Below are positions 26,659 to 35,955 of a stretch of 50,930 nt of DNA, piece after piece. The notes beneath the pieces were generated by a model. It searched no databases. It saw nothing but the letters and a program-made list of their open reading frames with translations, and was not told the DNA's origin. Origin of the DNA: Methanolobus vulcani (GTDB lineage: Archaea; Halobacteriota; Methanosarcinia; Methanosarcinales; Methanosarcinaceae); the NCBI RefSeq assembly GCF_006546655.1, contig NZ_VIAQ01000014.1, positions 1 to 50,930 of the forward strand, read 5' to 3'. Both the position numbers and the translations under genes were made by a program. Each line of letters begins with the position of its first letter. Positions within the stretch are counted from its first letter, which is position 1.

Positions 26659-27816
26659 ATGTATTCTGACAGGATTAACTCATTGCCTCCATACCTATTT
26701 GCGACAATAGACGAGTCCAAGGCAGCGATTAGAGCCAAGGGAGTAGATGTTATCGACCTCGGAGTTGGCGACCCTGACCAGCCAACACCCGCACATATCG
26801 TAGAATCTATGTGTGAAGCTGTGCGCAACCCGGAAACACATACATATCCATCCTACACAGGAATGATGAGCTTCAGGAAAGCAGCCGCAGACTGGTGCAA
26901 AGAAAGTAGAGGACTTGAACTTGACCCTGCTTCTGAAGTACTTACGATGATCGGCTCTAAAGAAGGAGTTGCTCACATACCATTGGCGTTTATCAATCCG
27001 GGAGATGTGGCACTTTGTCCTGACCCTGCATACCCAGTATACAAAATTGGAACCCAGTTTGCAGGTGGAGAGCCTCACATTATGCCTCTAATGGCAGAGA
27101 ACAACTTCCTTCCTGACTTTGATGCAATACCAAAGGACAAGCTTGAAAAAGCAAAGCTGATGTTCCTGAATTATCCTAACAATCCAACAGCAGCAGTCGC
27201 TGATAAAAAGTTCTTTGAAGAGGTTGTACAGTTTGCAAAGGATAATGACATAATTGTCATCCACGACAATGCATATTCTGAAATGACCTATGATGGCTAT
27301 CAGGCACCAAGCTTCCTGAGTGTTGATGGTGCAATGGATGTGGGAATTGAGCTTTACTCACTGTCAAAAACATATAATATGACAGGATGGAGACTTGCAT
27401 TTGCAGTCGGTAATAAGGACATAATTGCCGGTGTAGGTAAGGTAAAGTCAAACGTGGATTCCGGAGCTTTCGATGCTATCCAGATGGCAGGCATTACTGC
27501 ACTTTCCAGTTCACAGCAGTGTGTTGCTGATATGAACACCATTTATGAAGAAAGAAGGGATGCACTCCTTAAGGGCCTAAATGAAGTTGGACTTGACGTA
27601 AAATCACCTAAAGCAACATTCTATGTATGGGCACCTGTTCCAGATGGATATGATTCCATGGGATTTGCAAAACTACTTCTTGAGGAAGCTGGCATTGTAG
27701 CAACACCAGGTGTTGGCTTTGGAACTTACGGCGAAGGTTATATCAGATTTGCACTTACACGCCCCGTTGACAGAATCAATGAAGCAGTGGAAAGGATGAG
27801 CAAATTGAATATCTGA
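26659..27816 (+). CDS. dapL: LL-diaminopimelate aminotransferase
   Basis: DapL makes LL-diaminopimelate directly from tetrahydrodipicolinate, a shortened lysine pathway found in methanogens, plants and some bacteria. The 385-residue protein is a class I aminotransferase with [20 protein letters not shown], the cofactor region [14 protein letters not shown], and the pyridoxal-phosphate lysine at about 237 in [12 protein letters not shown]. The DPDQPTP and NNPTA motifs fit the DapL group; another aminotransferase specificity is the main alternative. AGGTGA lies before the ATG. It is transcribed alone, divergent from the kinase at 24521. Confidence 0.9.
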   Translation: MYSDRINSLPPYLFATIDESKAAIRAKGVDVIDLGVGDPDQPTPAHIVESMCEAVRNPETHTYPSYTGMMSFRKAAADWCKESRGLELDPASEVLTMIGSKEGVAHIPLAFINPGDVALCPDPAYPVYKIGTQFAGGEPHIMPLMAENNFLPDFDAIPKDKLEKAKLMFLNYPNNPTAAVADKKFFEEVVQFAKDNDIIVIHDNAYSEMTYDGYQAPSFLSVDGAMDVGIELYSLSKTYNMTGWRLAFAVGNKDIIAGVGKVKSNVDSGAFDAIQMAGITALSSSQQCVADMNTIYEERRDALLKGLNEVGLDVKSPKATFYVWAPVPDGYDSMGFAKLLLEEAGIVATPGVGFGTYGEGYIRFALTRPVDRINEAVERMSKLNI

Positions 27817-28052
27817 TATTCAGCCTTTTTCTTTCTTTTTTATTTTCTCATCTTTTCTTTCAGTTGCAGGTTTGTTCTGGTTTTTGTATTTAAATGAGCT
27901 GCAAAGACGTATCTGAAAATATATAGAAACCAATAATTTCAAGATGCAATATATATTTTAATTTTATTTATTTTTGTTTAAGAAAAATATGAACATGACT
28001 TCCTGAAATAACTACATTCCACCAATATACATGAGCAAGCTTCTAAGAAAGT

Positions 28053-28457
28053 ATGCTTCCTAATACCATTAATACACACAACAGAGGATTGTTCAACACA
28101 GAAGCGATATACGAATTCCTGTATGAAGCCAGATACATCATCCTGCTTTACATAATAGGAGATTTCCTCACAACTTTTCATGCCATAAACAATGGATACG
28201 GGTTTGAGGAAAACGGTATTCTCTCAAGTATAATGGGAACCCACGGACTCTGGTCACTGCTAATTGTAAAACTGATGATCCTGACAGTAATCTACTGGAA
28301 CTATTGTTCCATCAAGGCATCTGTCCATTCATACGCCAGAAATCTCTGGAATCTGTCTAGGACAGGAGTAAGCGTTTTCGGACTTGTGCTTGTGATCAAC
28401 AATCTTATGGTAATTACTGTAAGATCAAGCCTGTTCGAGTGCCTGGGCCTCTTTTAA
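28053..28457 (+). CDS. Small four-helix membrane protein, DUF5658-like
   Basis: This 134-residue protein has about three to four hydrophobic segments. It carries IIGDFLTTFHAINNGYGFEENGILSS, a pattern like the D-x-LTT ... E-N motif of DUF5658 membrane proteins of unknown function. No good ribosome binding site is visible before the ATG. The last 33 bases overlap, antisense, the 3' end of the PhoU gene at 28425. A protein with similar topology (41919-42353) adjoins the second PhoU gene, which suggests a link with phosphate regulation. That link is an inference. Confidence 0.7.
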   Translation: MLPNTINTHNRGLFNTEAIYEFLYEARYIILLYIIGDFLTTFHAINNGYGFEENGILSSIMGTHGLWSLLIVKLMILTVIYWNYCSIKASVHSYARNLWNLSRTGVSVFGLVLVINNLMVITVRSSLFECLGLF

Positions 28458-29480
28458 TAAAGTCTGCTTGATATGAGTGGCCTTCATATTGATGACCATT
28501 TCAGCTATATCTGCACTGTATTCTGATATACGCTGGAAACTCTCTATTATTTTTCTCTGGCGCTCCCTTGAGAGACAGTAAGGATTGTCACTATCTTCAG
28601 ACCTCTGGATTATCTTGTTTCCAAGCGCAATTGACATCCTGGAAGTCCTCATCACGTGATTTGCAAGGTCTGTATCAATACCCATAACCGAATTAAAAGA
28701 GTCCTGGAACAATTTCTGGGAAAGCAAGCCCATTTCAATGATATCAGCATTGTCCCCTTTTTCACCATCTATCTGGATTACACTGAGAGATATGTTCTGG
28801 ACATGATCACCAATACGTTCCATGAGTTTTATGATTAAGCGATAACCCAGACAATCTTTGGTGTCTTTTATACCGATCTTGCCTGCAAGTGTTGAGTCAT
28901 CTAAGGCTGCTTTTATTTGCCTGACACTTAAAAGGTAGAACTTGTCAACATCATTATCCCTATGAATGATATCCTTTGCAAGTTCCACATCAGCTTCTCT
29001 TAATGCCACAACGGAATCCTCCATCATAGACAAAATAATACGGTACATGCTCTGAAGGGATTTCTCAAGGGAAATATCCTGAAAATTCAGCAGATTCTGC
29101 ATAATTATCTCTGTTCTGGTCTCCTCTACAATCTCAATACCTATAAGACGCCTGCGTGCAGATTCCTTCAGATACTTGCGCTCTGCAGCCGAGAAACCTC
29201 CTGGGGAAACGATTCTGATTATGTCGTAACCTACAAGATAATTTGCAACAAGAGACCTGAAGTTCTCTTCCTGGTCCTCAGATGCGATCATATCTACCTT
29301 TGAACGGACATTCTTTTTCAATTTACTCTGGTCTGAGCTAATGAGCAATGACCTGTCAGGTCTTGTTGTAAGAACCACAGTGTCGCCTGCAGTGAGTCCG
29401 CCTTCCCTTACCCACTCAATGGGAAGAGAAACAATATACGTAGAGCCACCTGTTAACTGGATCTTTCTTTTGTCTGCTAT
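28425..29480 (-). CDS. AbrB-PhoU phosphate regulator A, apparent ATA start
   Basis: This protein combines an N-terminal AbrB/SpoVT-type DNA-binding domain (RKIQLTGGSTYIVSLPIEWV) with two PhoU helical bundles (about residues 145-345). Such archaeal PhoU proteins are thought to regulate phosphate uptake genes directly. The AbrB domain lies upstream of the first standard start (GTG at 29378). The frame stays open from a TAA near 29505, with no ATG, GTG or TTG before the domain. ATA at 29478-29480, five bases after GGAAGGA, aligns with the initiator Met of the paralogue at 42307 (ATA-ADKRKIQ versus MDTRKVQ). It follows the pilin gene by 21 bases. Confidence 0.85.
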   Translation of the reverse strand: MADKRKIQLTGGSTYIVSLPIEWVREGGLTAGDTVVLTTRPDRSLLISSDQSKLKKNVRSKVDMIASEDQEENFRSLVANYLVGYDIIRIVSPGGFSAAERKYLKESARRRLIGIEIVEETRTEIIMQNLLNFQDISLEKSLQSMYRIILSMMEDSVVALREADVELAKDIIHRDNDVDKFYLLSVRQIKAALDDSTLAGKIGIKDTKDCLGYRLIIKLMERIGDHVQNISLSVIQIDGEKGDNADIIEMGLLSQKLFQDSFNSVMGIDTDLANHVMRTSRMSIALGNKIIQRSEDSDNPYCLSRERQRKIIESFQRISEYSADIAEMVINMKATHIKQTLLKEAQALEQA

Positions 29481-29501
29481 GTGAATCCTTCCTTTTATGA
29501 T

Positions 29502-30641
29502 TTAAAGAATTGTCAGGTTACCCGATACCTGGCTTAATCTGGAGGTCATGCCATCATCATCAGTTAACAGAAGATCGATGGTTACATTATGATCGTTATA
29601 CGGGTCAATTCCAATAGGCCTTACAACCATTCCCTGAAGGTCATAATCATAGAGAGTTGTTGTCCCGTTAGCTGAATCCTTCCAGATGGCCCATTTGTAA
29701 CTGGTAATAAAACCATCAATATCGGTAGAATCCGAGGCATCTAATATCAGGTAGCTACTGGGACTCTGAGTTCCATTTCCATCTTGCAGATATTCAACTT
29801 TGAATTGTACTGCTGCCACTGGCATTGGAGGAGTGAAAACTTCCCTGAAAACGTTGATGTATGAAGTAATAAGTTCAACCCTGACAGGATCTCTTTCAGA
29901 AGGAGAATTACCAGGATATGATACGAAATTCAGTGAATATGAGATATTATAATTTGATGTATTGGTGAGATTTCCGCCTGAATTGTTACCCAGGAATGTA
30001 ATTTGTCGTTTCTCATCATCCATTGTAATGTTGCCGGTTTCGATGCAATTTGTTCCGTTTACATAAGTGAGATTAAAATCGTATTCATATTCACCATAAG
30101 CATCCCATGGATGTTTTTTGAGGGAATATTTGAAGTCAGTACTGTTATTAGACCATGCAGAAGTGTCAATTATTTCAGTTCCCTGAACATCTATATCAGA
30201 GAAATTTAGATGAACTGTCTTGCTTTTAGTAGCAGGAACCTTCAACCTATGATTTGCATTATAAACAGCTGGATATCCGTTGTATGTATCGAATTCATCA
30301 GAGGAATCATCTTCATACGCCCGATAATATAGGAAATATCCATCATTAATCCGTATTGCAGAAATGTAGGAATCCTGCGTATTGAGATTAAGTATTTTCA
30401 GGTCAATGGATTCCCAGTTTGAACCATCCCCAACCGGATCGATAGAAACGATTTTGAGGTTTTCATTCTCAACTGCCTGCTGATGACTTTCAAGATCCAT
30501 TGCCTGTTTTTCGGTAGTAGATATCATGTAGGCAACACTGGAGGCAGCAATAATGGTAATCAGTATCAATAACAGGGTGCCAAATATAACAGTAACACCA
30601 GAATCGTCGTTAAAAAACGCTTTCACATCGTTGCCAGCCAT
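29502..30641 (-). CDS. Archaeal type IV pilin-like protein with PKD-like domain
   Basis: The N-terminus is a class III (pilin) signal: a short charged leader, FNDDSGVTVIFGTLLLIL, then a hydrophobic helix (ITIIAASSVAYMIS) that would form the filament core. The remaining 330 residues are extracellular, rich in Asn and Thr (many N-glycosylation sequons). The end is PKD-like: SYLILDASDSTDIDGFITSYKWAIW, and a final strand with LLLTDDDGMTSRL. At 379 residues it is much larger than usual archaeal pilins, so it may be a minor or adhesive tip pilin. A TATA box near 30669 places the transcript start at the ATG, so the message is probably leaderless. It is followed by an AbrB-PhoU gene. Confidence 0.85.
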   Translation of the reverse strand: MAGNDVKAFFNDDSGVTVIFGTLLLILITIIAASSVAYMISTTEKQAMDLESHQQAVENENLKIVSIDPVGDGSNWESIDLKILNLNTQDSYISAIRINDGYFLYYRAYEDDSSDEFDTYNGYPAVYNANHRLKVPATKSKTVHLNFSDIDVQGTEIIDTSAWSNNSTDFKYSLKKHPWDAYGEYEYDFNLTYVNGTNCIETGNITMDDEKRQITFLGNNSGGNLTNTSNYNISYSLNFVSYPGNSPSERDPVRVELITSYINVFREVFTPPMPVAAVQFKVEYLQDGNGTQSPSSYLILDASDSTDIDGFITSYKWAIWKDSANGTTTLYDYDLQGMVVRPIGIDPYNDHNVTIDLLLTDDDGMTSRLSQVSGNLTIL

Positions 30642-30664
30642 CTTTGATGAGAAGTGTATTACCG

Positions 30665-30673
30665 ATTATATAC
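30665..30673 (-). promoter_or_regulatory. TATA box of the pilin gene
   Basis: On the minus strand GTATATAAT is centred about 28 bases before the ATG at 30641, the spacing expected for a leaderless archaeal transcript. No ribosome binding site is seen. The divergent gene at 30767 shares this intergenic region. Confidence 0.55.
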
Positions 30674-30766
30674 TTTATTTCTGTAATATATATAGTACCC
30701 AATAGTCTATAGATTTGTGGATTTTATTCCAAAACCATTTAAGCAATGATTACTTTAAGGGTTTTG

Positions 30767-31444
30767 ATGGTGCTGACTAGCTTTGGTTTAAAAAACGTAC
30801 CTACCAATGTGGTACTATTAGTAGAAGAAGACATAGGAGATGTAAAAGGTGTCTTTTTCCGCAAAATTACTTCTGATGCTTTAAAATCTGGAAAAAAAGT
30901 ATTTTACATATCTACCAGAAACTCAGAAAGCGACCTGAAAGATGAAATGAACAGGTTTGAATCTTTTGCAAAACCTGAGCTTTTAACAGTAATAGGTAAC
31001 TTTTCAGACCACATTGCTTTACTGGACATGTGCTACAAACGTCACAGGCTTTACAGCAGGCTTCACGGAGAGGACAATGGATCACTTCTGCACAACATAA
31101 GTGAAGCTGATGTCTGCATCATTGACACGTTCGCCGCACTTTTCGTTCATGAAGACACAGAAGTCATATCCGAGACCATTGAAGCACTTATCAGTATCAG
31201 CAGGAAGGAAAATATCACATTCCTGCTTTCAGCAGATATGGGTATACTACCCGAAAGAGCTGAGAAGATAATCCGATCCATGGTTGATGGTGTTATCCAG
31301 TTCAGAACCGAGTACCTGGCTGGAAAAATTAACAGATTCATCAATATCCCTAAAATGAAAGGCAGCATTCCACTGAACAAAATGATCGCATATAATGTAA
31401 CCAGTCAGGGAATCACCATGGATATGAGAGAAAGGGTTGGTTAG
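30767..31444 (+). CDS. FlaH/KaiC-like RecA-fold protein with degenerate P-loop
   Basis: This 225-residue protein has the layout of the single-domain KaiC/RAD55 family that includes FlaH, the archaellum motor accessory ATPase. It shows VVLLVEEDIGDVKGVFF where the Walker A loop should be, KKVFYISTRNSESDLKDEM after it, ADVCIIDTFAAL as Walker B, and FLLSADMGILPERAEKIIR in the sensor region. The canonical GxxGxGK[ST] is lost; only a GDVKG remnant is left, so ATP hydrolysis is doubtful. The ATG at 30767 follows AAGGG. Its position between a pilin and TadC genes suggests a regulatory part of the pilus machine. Confidence 0.75.
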   Translation: MVLTSFGLKNVPTNVVLLVEEDIGDVKGVFFRKITSDALKSGKKVFYISTRNSESDLKDEMNRFESFAKPELLTVIGNFSDHIALLDMCYKRHRLYSRLHGEDNGSLLHNISEADVCIIDTFAALFVHEDTEVISETIEALISISRKENITFLLSADMGILPERAEKIIRSMVDGVIQFRTEYLAGKINRFINIPKMKGSIPLNKMIAYNVTSQGITMDMRERVG

Positions 31445-31510
31445 TCTAAATAATCAATACTCTTTTTGATTTATTTTATTTTTAATTTTTGAGAGCGGAA
31501 AAGAAGGAGA

Positions 31511-32872
31511 TCAATCTCCTCCTCCATTCACAATTATTGTTGCAGTGCCCTTCGATTCACCGGCAGTTGCCGTAACTATGTAAGTTCCTGAATCTGAACC
31601 CGGCATAGGGGATACAGTGACTGTACCATCTTCTTCTGTCATAGAACTTGTAATCTCACCTGAAGGCGTTATTGTCATCTTGACAAATGTACCAGCAGCA
31701 GGATTTCCATCCATATCTGTTACGTTAAATATGATTGGATTCTGTAATGGAAGACCACCCATCATAACCTCCTGCGCATCACCGGAAGCCACAGTTACCA
31801 TATATGAAGTACCTACACCTGCTGGCAACAGCAATGTAACACATGCAACATAACTCAGAGCTATCAATATAGCAGAATGTTTGAACCCATGCTTGATCTC
31901 ACCTTCAGTAATCTGCCCGACTATAAGCCCACCAAAGAGAGCATTGAGTATGATCATATGTAAAAAACCTCTCTCAAAGTCAATATCCGAAAGACCGGCA
32001 CCACCAAGCATCTCCATACCAACCCCCTGAATCAGAGGTAACAGGGATGTTGAAAGAATGTAGGTCAACATTACGATAATACCCTGTGCAAGATAAAAAA
32101 TTACAATATATTGCTTCAGGTTTGCTTCCTTTTCTCTCTGGATAGCAATCACAGACCTCATATCCTCTGAAGTTCGGAACAACAGGTCAGCCACATTACC
32201 ACCAGTGTAGGCAGCCTGAACAACTACATCTATATACCTGGCAACAAGGCGACTATTCATTGAATCTGACATCTTGTGCATGGATTCATCAAAGGACTTA
32301 CCAAGCACCATCGATGATGCTGCATCCTGTGCATGACTGCTGATAGCTCCCAGATTTGTCTTTGAGAGATTGATGAAACCTTTTACAGGATCAATTCCTC
32401 CACGCATGAGCTCAGAAAGCTTGTACAGAAATTCACTAAAAGCAACTTCCCTTTTTTGTAGTTTCCGTTTTTCAAGGAACGAATCAATGGAATATGGAAT
32501 TATAGCTACCAGTACAGCAAATACCATAATGTGATCAAGATCATCCTTCGGTTTTTCTTCCTCAGTTTCTGGCTCTGCCACCTCCTCTTCGGTAGCTACC
32601 ACTTCACCTCTTTCGGCAGCCTCTGCAGCTTCCATTTCAGCCACAAGTGCCTCATATGCTGCTTTTCGTGCATCTGCTTCCTCACTTACAGCACCTCCAG
32701 CTGCGGCTTCATCTGTGACAAATGAATGACCTGTAAATAAAGCCATAACCACGATCATTAATGCAATAAATACAGGTATTCCTAATGTGAGATATTCACG
32801 TTTGATATCATAACGTATAGTCAGCATCTGAACATAGCGCTGCGCTGTCAGACGATATTTTTCAATATTCAT
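31511..32872 (-). CDS. TadC/GspF-type membrane protein with Ig-like C-terminus
   Basis: This T2SS F-domain platform protein has 453 residues. TM1 is at about 30-50. It is followed by an unusual Ala/Glu-rich loop of about 65 residues (EADARKAAYEALVAEMEAAE), probably a coiled coil. Then come TM2, the F domain (LYKLSELMRGGIDPVKGF, AAYTGGNVADLLFRTSED), and about four more membrane segments. The last 80 residues form an extracellular Ig-like domain (VTDMDGNPAAGTFVKMTIT, GTYIVTATAGESKGTATI), which I do not know in usual TadC proteins. The ATG at 32872 overlaps the previous stop (ATGA) and has AAGGAG before it, so it is preferred to 32899. Last gene of the operon. Confidence 0.87.
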   Translation of the reverse strand: MNIEKYRLTAQRYVQMLTIRYDIKREYLTLGIPVFIALMIVVMALFTGHSFVTDEAAAGGAVSEEADARKAAYEALVAEMEAAEAAERGEVVATEEEVAEPETEEEKPKDDLDHIMVFAVLVAIIPYSIDSFLEKRKLQKREVAFSEFLYKLSELMRGGIDPVKGFINLSKTNLGAISSHAQDAASSMVLGKSFDESMHKMSDSMNSRLVARYIDVVVQAAYTGGNVADLLFRTSEDMRSVIAIQREKEANLKQYIVIFYLAQGIIVMLTYILSTSLLPLIQGVGMEMLGGAGLSDIDFERGFLHMIILNALFGGLIVGQITEGEIKHGFKHSAILIALSYVACVTLLLPAGVGTSYMVTVASGDAQEVMMGGLPLQNPIIFNVTDMDGNPAAGTFVKMTITPSGEITSSMTEEDGTVTVSPMPGSDSGTYIVTATAGESKGTATIIVNGGGD

Positions 32873-33786
32873 AGAGTACTCCTTGAATATTTCATCCATA
32901 AAAGAATCAGGAAAACGATGTTTATGAAAGGTAACATGAAGTAAATAAAGAACTGGAACATCTGTTTAGCTGTAAAAGGTCCGAGATCAATTCCAAGAGC
33001 ACTTGTGACCACGATCATCAGAACTACAAGTACTACACTCATAACAACGCCACTCAGGTAGCCTTCACCATAAACTCCCAGAGAATCTACGAACTCCTGC
33101 TGCATTTGTCTTCTCATGTCCATGAGTTCCCTTGACTTCATCTCGAGATAGGTACGTAATCCACCACCGGATTGCATTGCATTTGCAAGGTCAATGCATA
33201 TTGCCCTTAGAGATTCTGAAGACGTGTTGCGTATCAGGTGATTCATGGCACTTACACCATCCTCACCAAGTACATCCACACGGTACATTACTTTACCAAA
33301 TTCGACAGAAACATCACCATAGTCCTCAATCGCAACTTTCCTTATGACATCCATAGGGGAAGAACCTGAACTTGCAAGTATAGTCATGTATCCAAGAGTG
33401 AAAGGCAGCTCCTGCTCGATATTCATGTTCTTGTTAGATACCTTGTTGTAAAGCATGAATGGAAAACCGCTTACAGTCAATCCAAATGTGAGGAAAGTGA
33501 GAACGGATATATAAACAAGTGGAGATGATGATTTTGTAAAAAGCAAAAGGGACAATATAAACACGATCCCTGAAGCCAGGCCAGCAGTAACCAGTGCAAG
33601 AGACATGAACATACCAGGAGTAAGTACCATGTCTGCCTGGTAAAGAGACTTAGCTATGTCATCCTGTGGTTTTTTATCTATGTGTTTACCAAAGACATAA
33701 CAGAACATCTTATATTTTTCAACATACCTGTTAGTAGGCCCATCATTGAATGCCTGATGGACGTTGACATTCTGGGTCTTGACCAT
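32869..33786 (-). CDS. TadC/GspF-type pilus platform membrane protein
   Basis: This 305-residue T2SS F-domain protein anchors the motor ATPase in pilus or secretion systems. Two N-terminal membrane segments (about 55-80 and 90-110) precede the cytoplasmic F domain (YMTILASSGSSPMDVIRKVA, AMQSGGGLRTYLEMKSRELM). Two more membrane segments lie near the end. The start codon directly follows the ATPase stop, and its own stop overlaps the next start by four bases. Archaeal systems commonly use one or two such proteins; here the pair probably forms a heteromeric platform. Confidence 0.9.
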   Translation of the reverse strand: MVKTQNVNVHQAFNDGPTNRYVEKYKMFCYVFGKHIDKKPQDDIAKSLYQADMVLTPGMFMSLALVTAGLASGIVFILSLLLFTKSSSPLVYISVLTFLTFGLTVSGFPFMLYNKVSNKNMNIEQELPFTLGYMTILASSGSSPMDVIRKVAIEDYGDVSVEFGKVMYRVDVLGEDGVSAMNHLIRNTSSESLRAICIDLANAMQSGGGLRTYLEMKSRELMDMRRQMQQEFVDSLGVYGEGYLSGVVMSVVLVVLMIVVTSALGIDLGPFTAKQMFQFFIYFMLPFINIVFLILLWMKYSRSTL

Positions 33787-35955
33787 TTAATGCGTCATCT
33801 CCAGCATCTCATCTTTTTCTCGTGAATACCTTCTAATGGCTCTGGCTACATCCTCATATTCAGTAATTCCATCCCGTGCAAGAGCTTCCAGATACTTTGC
33901 CCGGAGGTCCATTTCCCGTATCAGCTCACTCTGATCAATACCAAATTCCTCGTTGATATCATCAAACATGGCACTGCTGCCACTGTATTCATATTCATCT
34001 GTGATAGGATTCCATTTGAATACAGGGTTTGTAATAAGGTCTCCACGCTCCGGGTCAAGCTCCACTATCTCAACGATCCTTAAAGCACGCCTGAGGAAAT
34101 GTTCGCCCACTTTTATCATAGAATTGAAAATAACCATGTCGACACTGGCAAAGAGATTCCTTGGAACGTTCATCGGTTCTGATTCAACCCTGGAAAGTAG
34201 TTCCTGTATAGAACCTGCGTGTATTGTCCCCATACATGGGTGACCTACGGAAATTGCCTGGAAAAGCGTACCGGCTTCAGCACCACGAACCTCACCAACT
34301 ACTATGTATTCTGGCCTTTGCCTCAAAGCAGCCTTCAGGAGATCGAAAAGTTCGATGTCTCCTGCGGATTTACCTCCCTCACCTCCACCAAAACCAGCTC
34401 TTGTGATAGACTGTGTCCAGTTAGGATGCATGAGGTTCATTTCGGCAGTATCTTCAATAGATACGATCTTGTATTCCGGTGGAATAAATGCACCCAGAGC
34501 GTTCAGGGTGGTGGTCTTTCCAGAAGCGGTTCCGCCGGCTGCTAATACGGAACGTTTATACTCCACCATGAGCCAGAAATATGCAAGGACGGTTGAATCA
34601 TATGTTTTGTAGTTCATCAGATCAATACATGAAACCGGATTGGATCTGAAACGCCTGATGGTGAATGTGGAACCTCTTTTTGTAACCTCTTTTCCAAGTG
34701 TTAGGTTTGCACGGCTCCCATCCACCAGTGTTGCATCCCTGATAGGCTCCAGTACCGAAATATGCCTGCCTGCCGCCTGTGCCATCCTCATGACGAAATT
34801 GTTGAGCTCGATCTCTTCATAGACAACATCAGTTGCCACGGAACCGTATACCCTGTGGTTGATGTAAAGAGGAGTATATGGACCGTTACATGTGATATCC
34901 TCAATATAAGGATCTTTCATCAGGAGGTCCATCCTATCAAATCCCATGTACTTTTTGTGAAGATAATAGAAGAATTTGTCTTTCTGAGTTTCAGTGAGCT
35001 TCAGACGGTAAATATCAACAATGAGATTGAACCTGTCCCTCAGAGCCTCAGCACGATCTTCCTCCTCTACAAGAAGAATCTCTGAGTGTGCCATTTTATC
35101 AAAGGCATTCTGTATAATGAACATTGCTTCTTTTTCAGATTCACTTAAAGGAGGCTCAAGGCAAGTATATTGAAGTGACTCTCCTGTGAATTCAACATGA
35201 ACATACTGGAATCCATAAGTAACTTCATAGGTGATGCTAATTTCTTTTTGTGGAACTCCGGGAACAGGAATTGATATCTCATCAACAATGAACTCCATCT
35301 CTTCGATTATTTCGGGTTTTGGAGTTATTATCTGTTCTATCTTTTTGAGAAGTAAAGAAAACTGAGAATCTTCAGCCAATTCTTGTCCCTGTTTATCTAC
35401 GGATGTGATAGTATTGCTATCTTCGTTTTCTGAATTGTTTTTCTTTTTTTTGCCAAACTTCAGATTCAATTTTGACTCTGATTTCTTTTTTGCAGGTTTT
35501 GAGCTTTGTTCCCCATCCTCAGCTTCTGCAGTGCTTAGACTGTCTTTTTTAGAGGATTTCTTTGACTTCTTTTCCTTTTTGCCTTTTCTGAAACTAAATT
35601 TTTTCTTTTTCACGGCTTTGTCTTTGGGAACAGAGGCTTCAGAATCCTCGACAATAATCTCAGGTTCTGGTTCCAAAGGGATGGAATTAATGTCTTCTTC
35701 ACCATTAAGGAAGAAATCCCCAGATGAATCCTGATTATCTATAATTTCATTCTCATCTGAAAAAGGAATTATTTCCTCTTCACTGATATGCCCATTACCG
35801 GAAAACTCATCATCATCTACTGATTCAATTGTTTTATCTGGCAGATCTGGTACGTGTTTATCATCAGAAACTGATTTTATGTCAGCTGCCACTTCACCTG
35901 ATCCAGATGATGATTTCTTTTTACTGAACCTTGAACGCAGTTGAAGTTTAGCCAA
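33787..35955 (-). CDS. GspE/TadA-type secretion ATPase with charged N-terminal extension
   Basis: This 722-residue type II/IV secretion ATPase should drive pilus or filament assembly at the cytoplasmic face. The catalytic part (about residues 260-690) has Walker A AAGGTASGKTTTLNA (Lys about 480), the Asp box IEDTAEMNL, Walker B EYIVVGEVRGAEAG and the His box GHPCMGTIHAGS. The first 210 residues are a low-complexity tail alternating acidic blocks and long lysine runs (KKKKFSFRKGKKEKKSKKSS), absent from ordinary family members. The TTG start at 35955 has a perfect GAGGAGG site inside the end of pstA, which it overlaps by eight bases. This overlap is strong evidence for coupling to the phosphate transporter genes. 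Confidence 0.93.
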   Translation of the reverse strand: MAKLQLRSRFSKKKSSSGSGEVAADIKSVSDDKHVPDLPDKTIESVDDDEFSGNGHISEEEIIPFSDENEIIDNQDSSGDFFLNGEEDINSIPLEPEPEIIVEDSEASVPKDKAVKKKKFSFRKGKKEKKSKKSSKKDSLSTAEAEDGEQSSKPAKKKSESKLNLKFGKKKKNNSENEDSNTITSVDKQGQELAEDSQFSLLLKKIEQIITPKPEIIEEMEFIVDEISIPVPGVPQKEISITYEVTYGFQYVHVEFTGESLQYTCLEPPLSESEKEAMFIIQNAFDKMAHSEILLVEEEDRAEALRDRFNLIVDIYRLKLTETQKDKFFYYLHKKYMGFDRMDLLMKDPYIEDITCNGPYTPLYINHRVYGSVATDVVYEEIELNNFVMRMAQAAGRHISVLEPIRDATLVDGSRANLTLGKEVTKRGSTFTIRRFRSNPVSCIDLMNYKTYDSTVLAYFWLMVEYKRSVLAAGGTASGKTTTLNALGAFIPPEYKIVSIEDTAEMNLMHPNWTQSITRAGFGGGEGGKSAGDIELFDLLKAALRQRPEYIVVGEVRGAEAGTLFQAISVGHPCMGTIHAGSIQELLSRVESEPMNVPRNLFASVDMVIFNSMIKVGEHFLRRALRIVEIVELDPERGDLITNPVFKWNPITDEYEYSGSSAMFDDINEEFGIDQSELIREMDLRAKYLEALARDGITEYEDVARAIRRYSREKDEMLEMTH

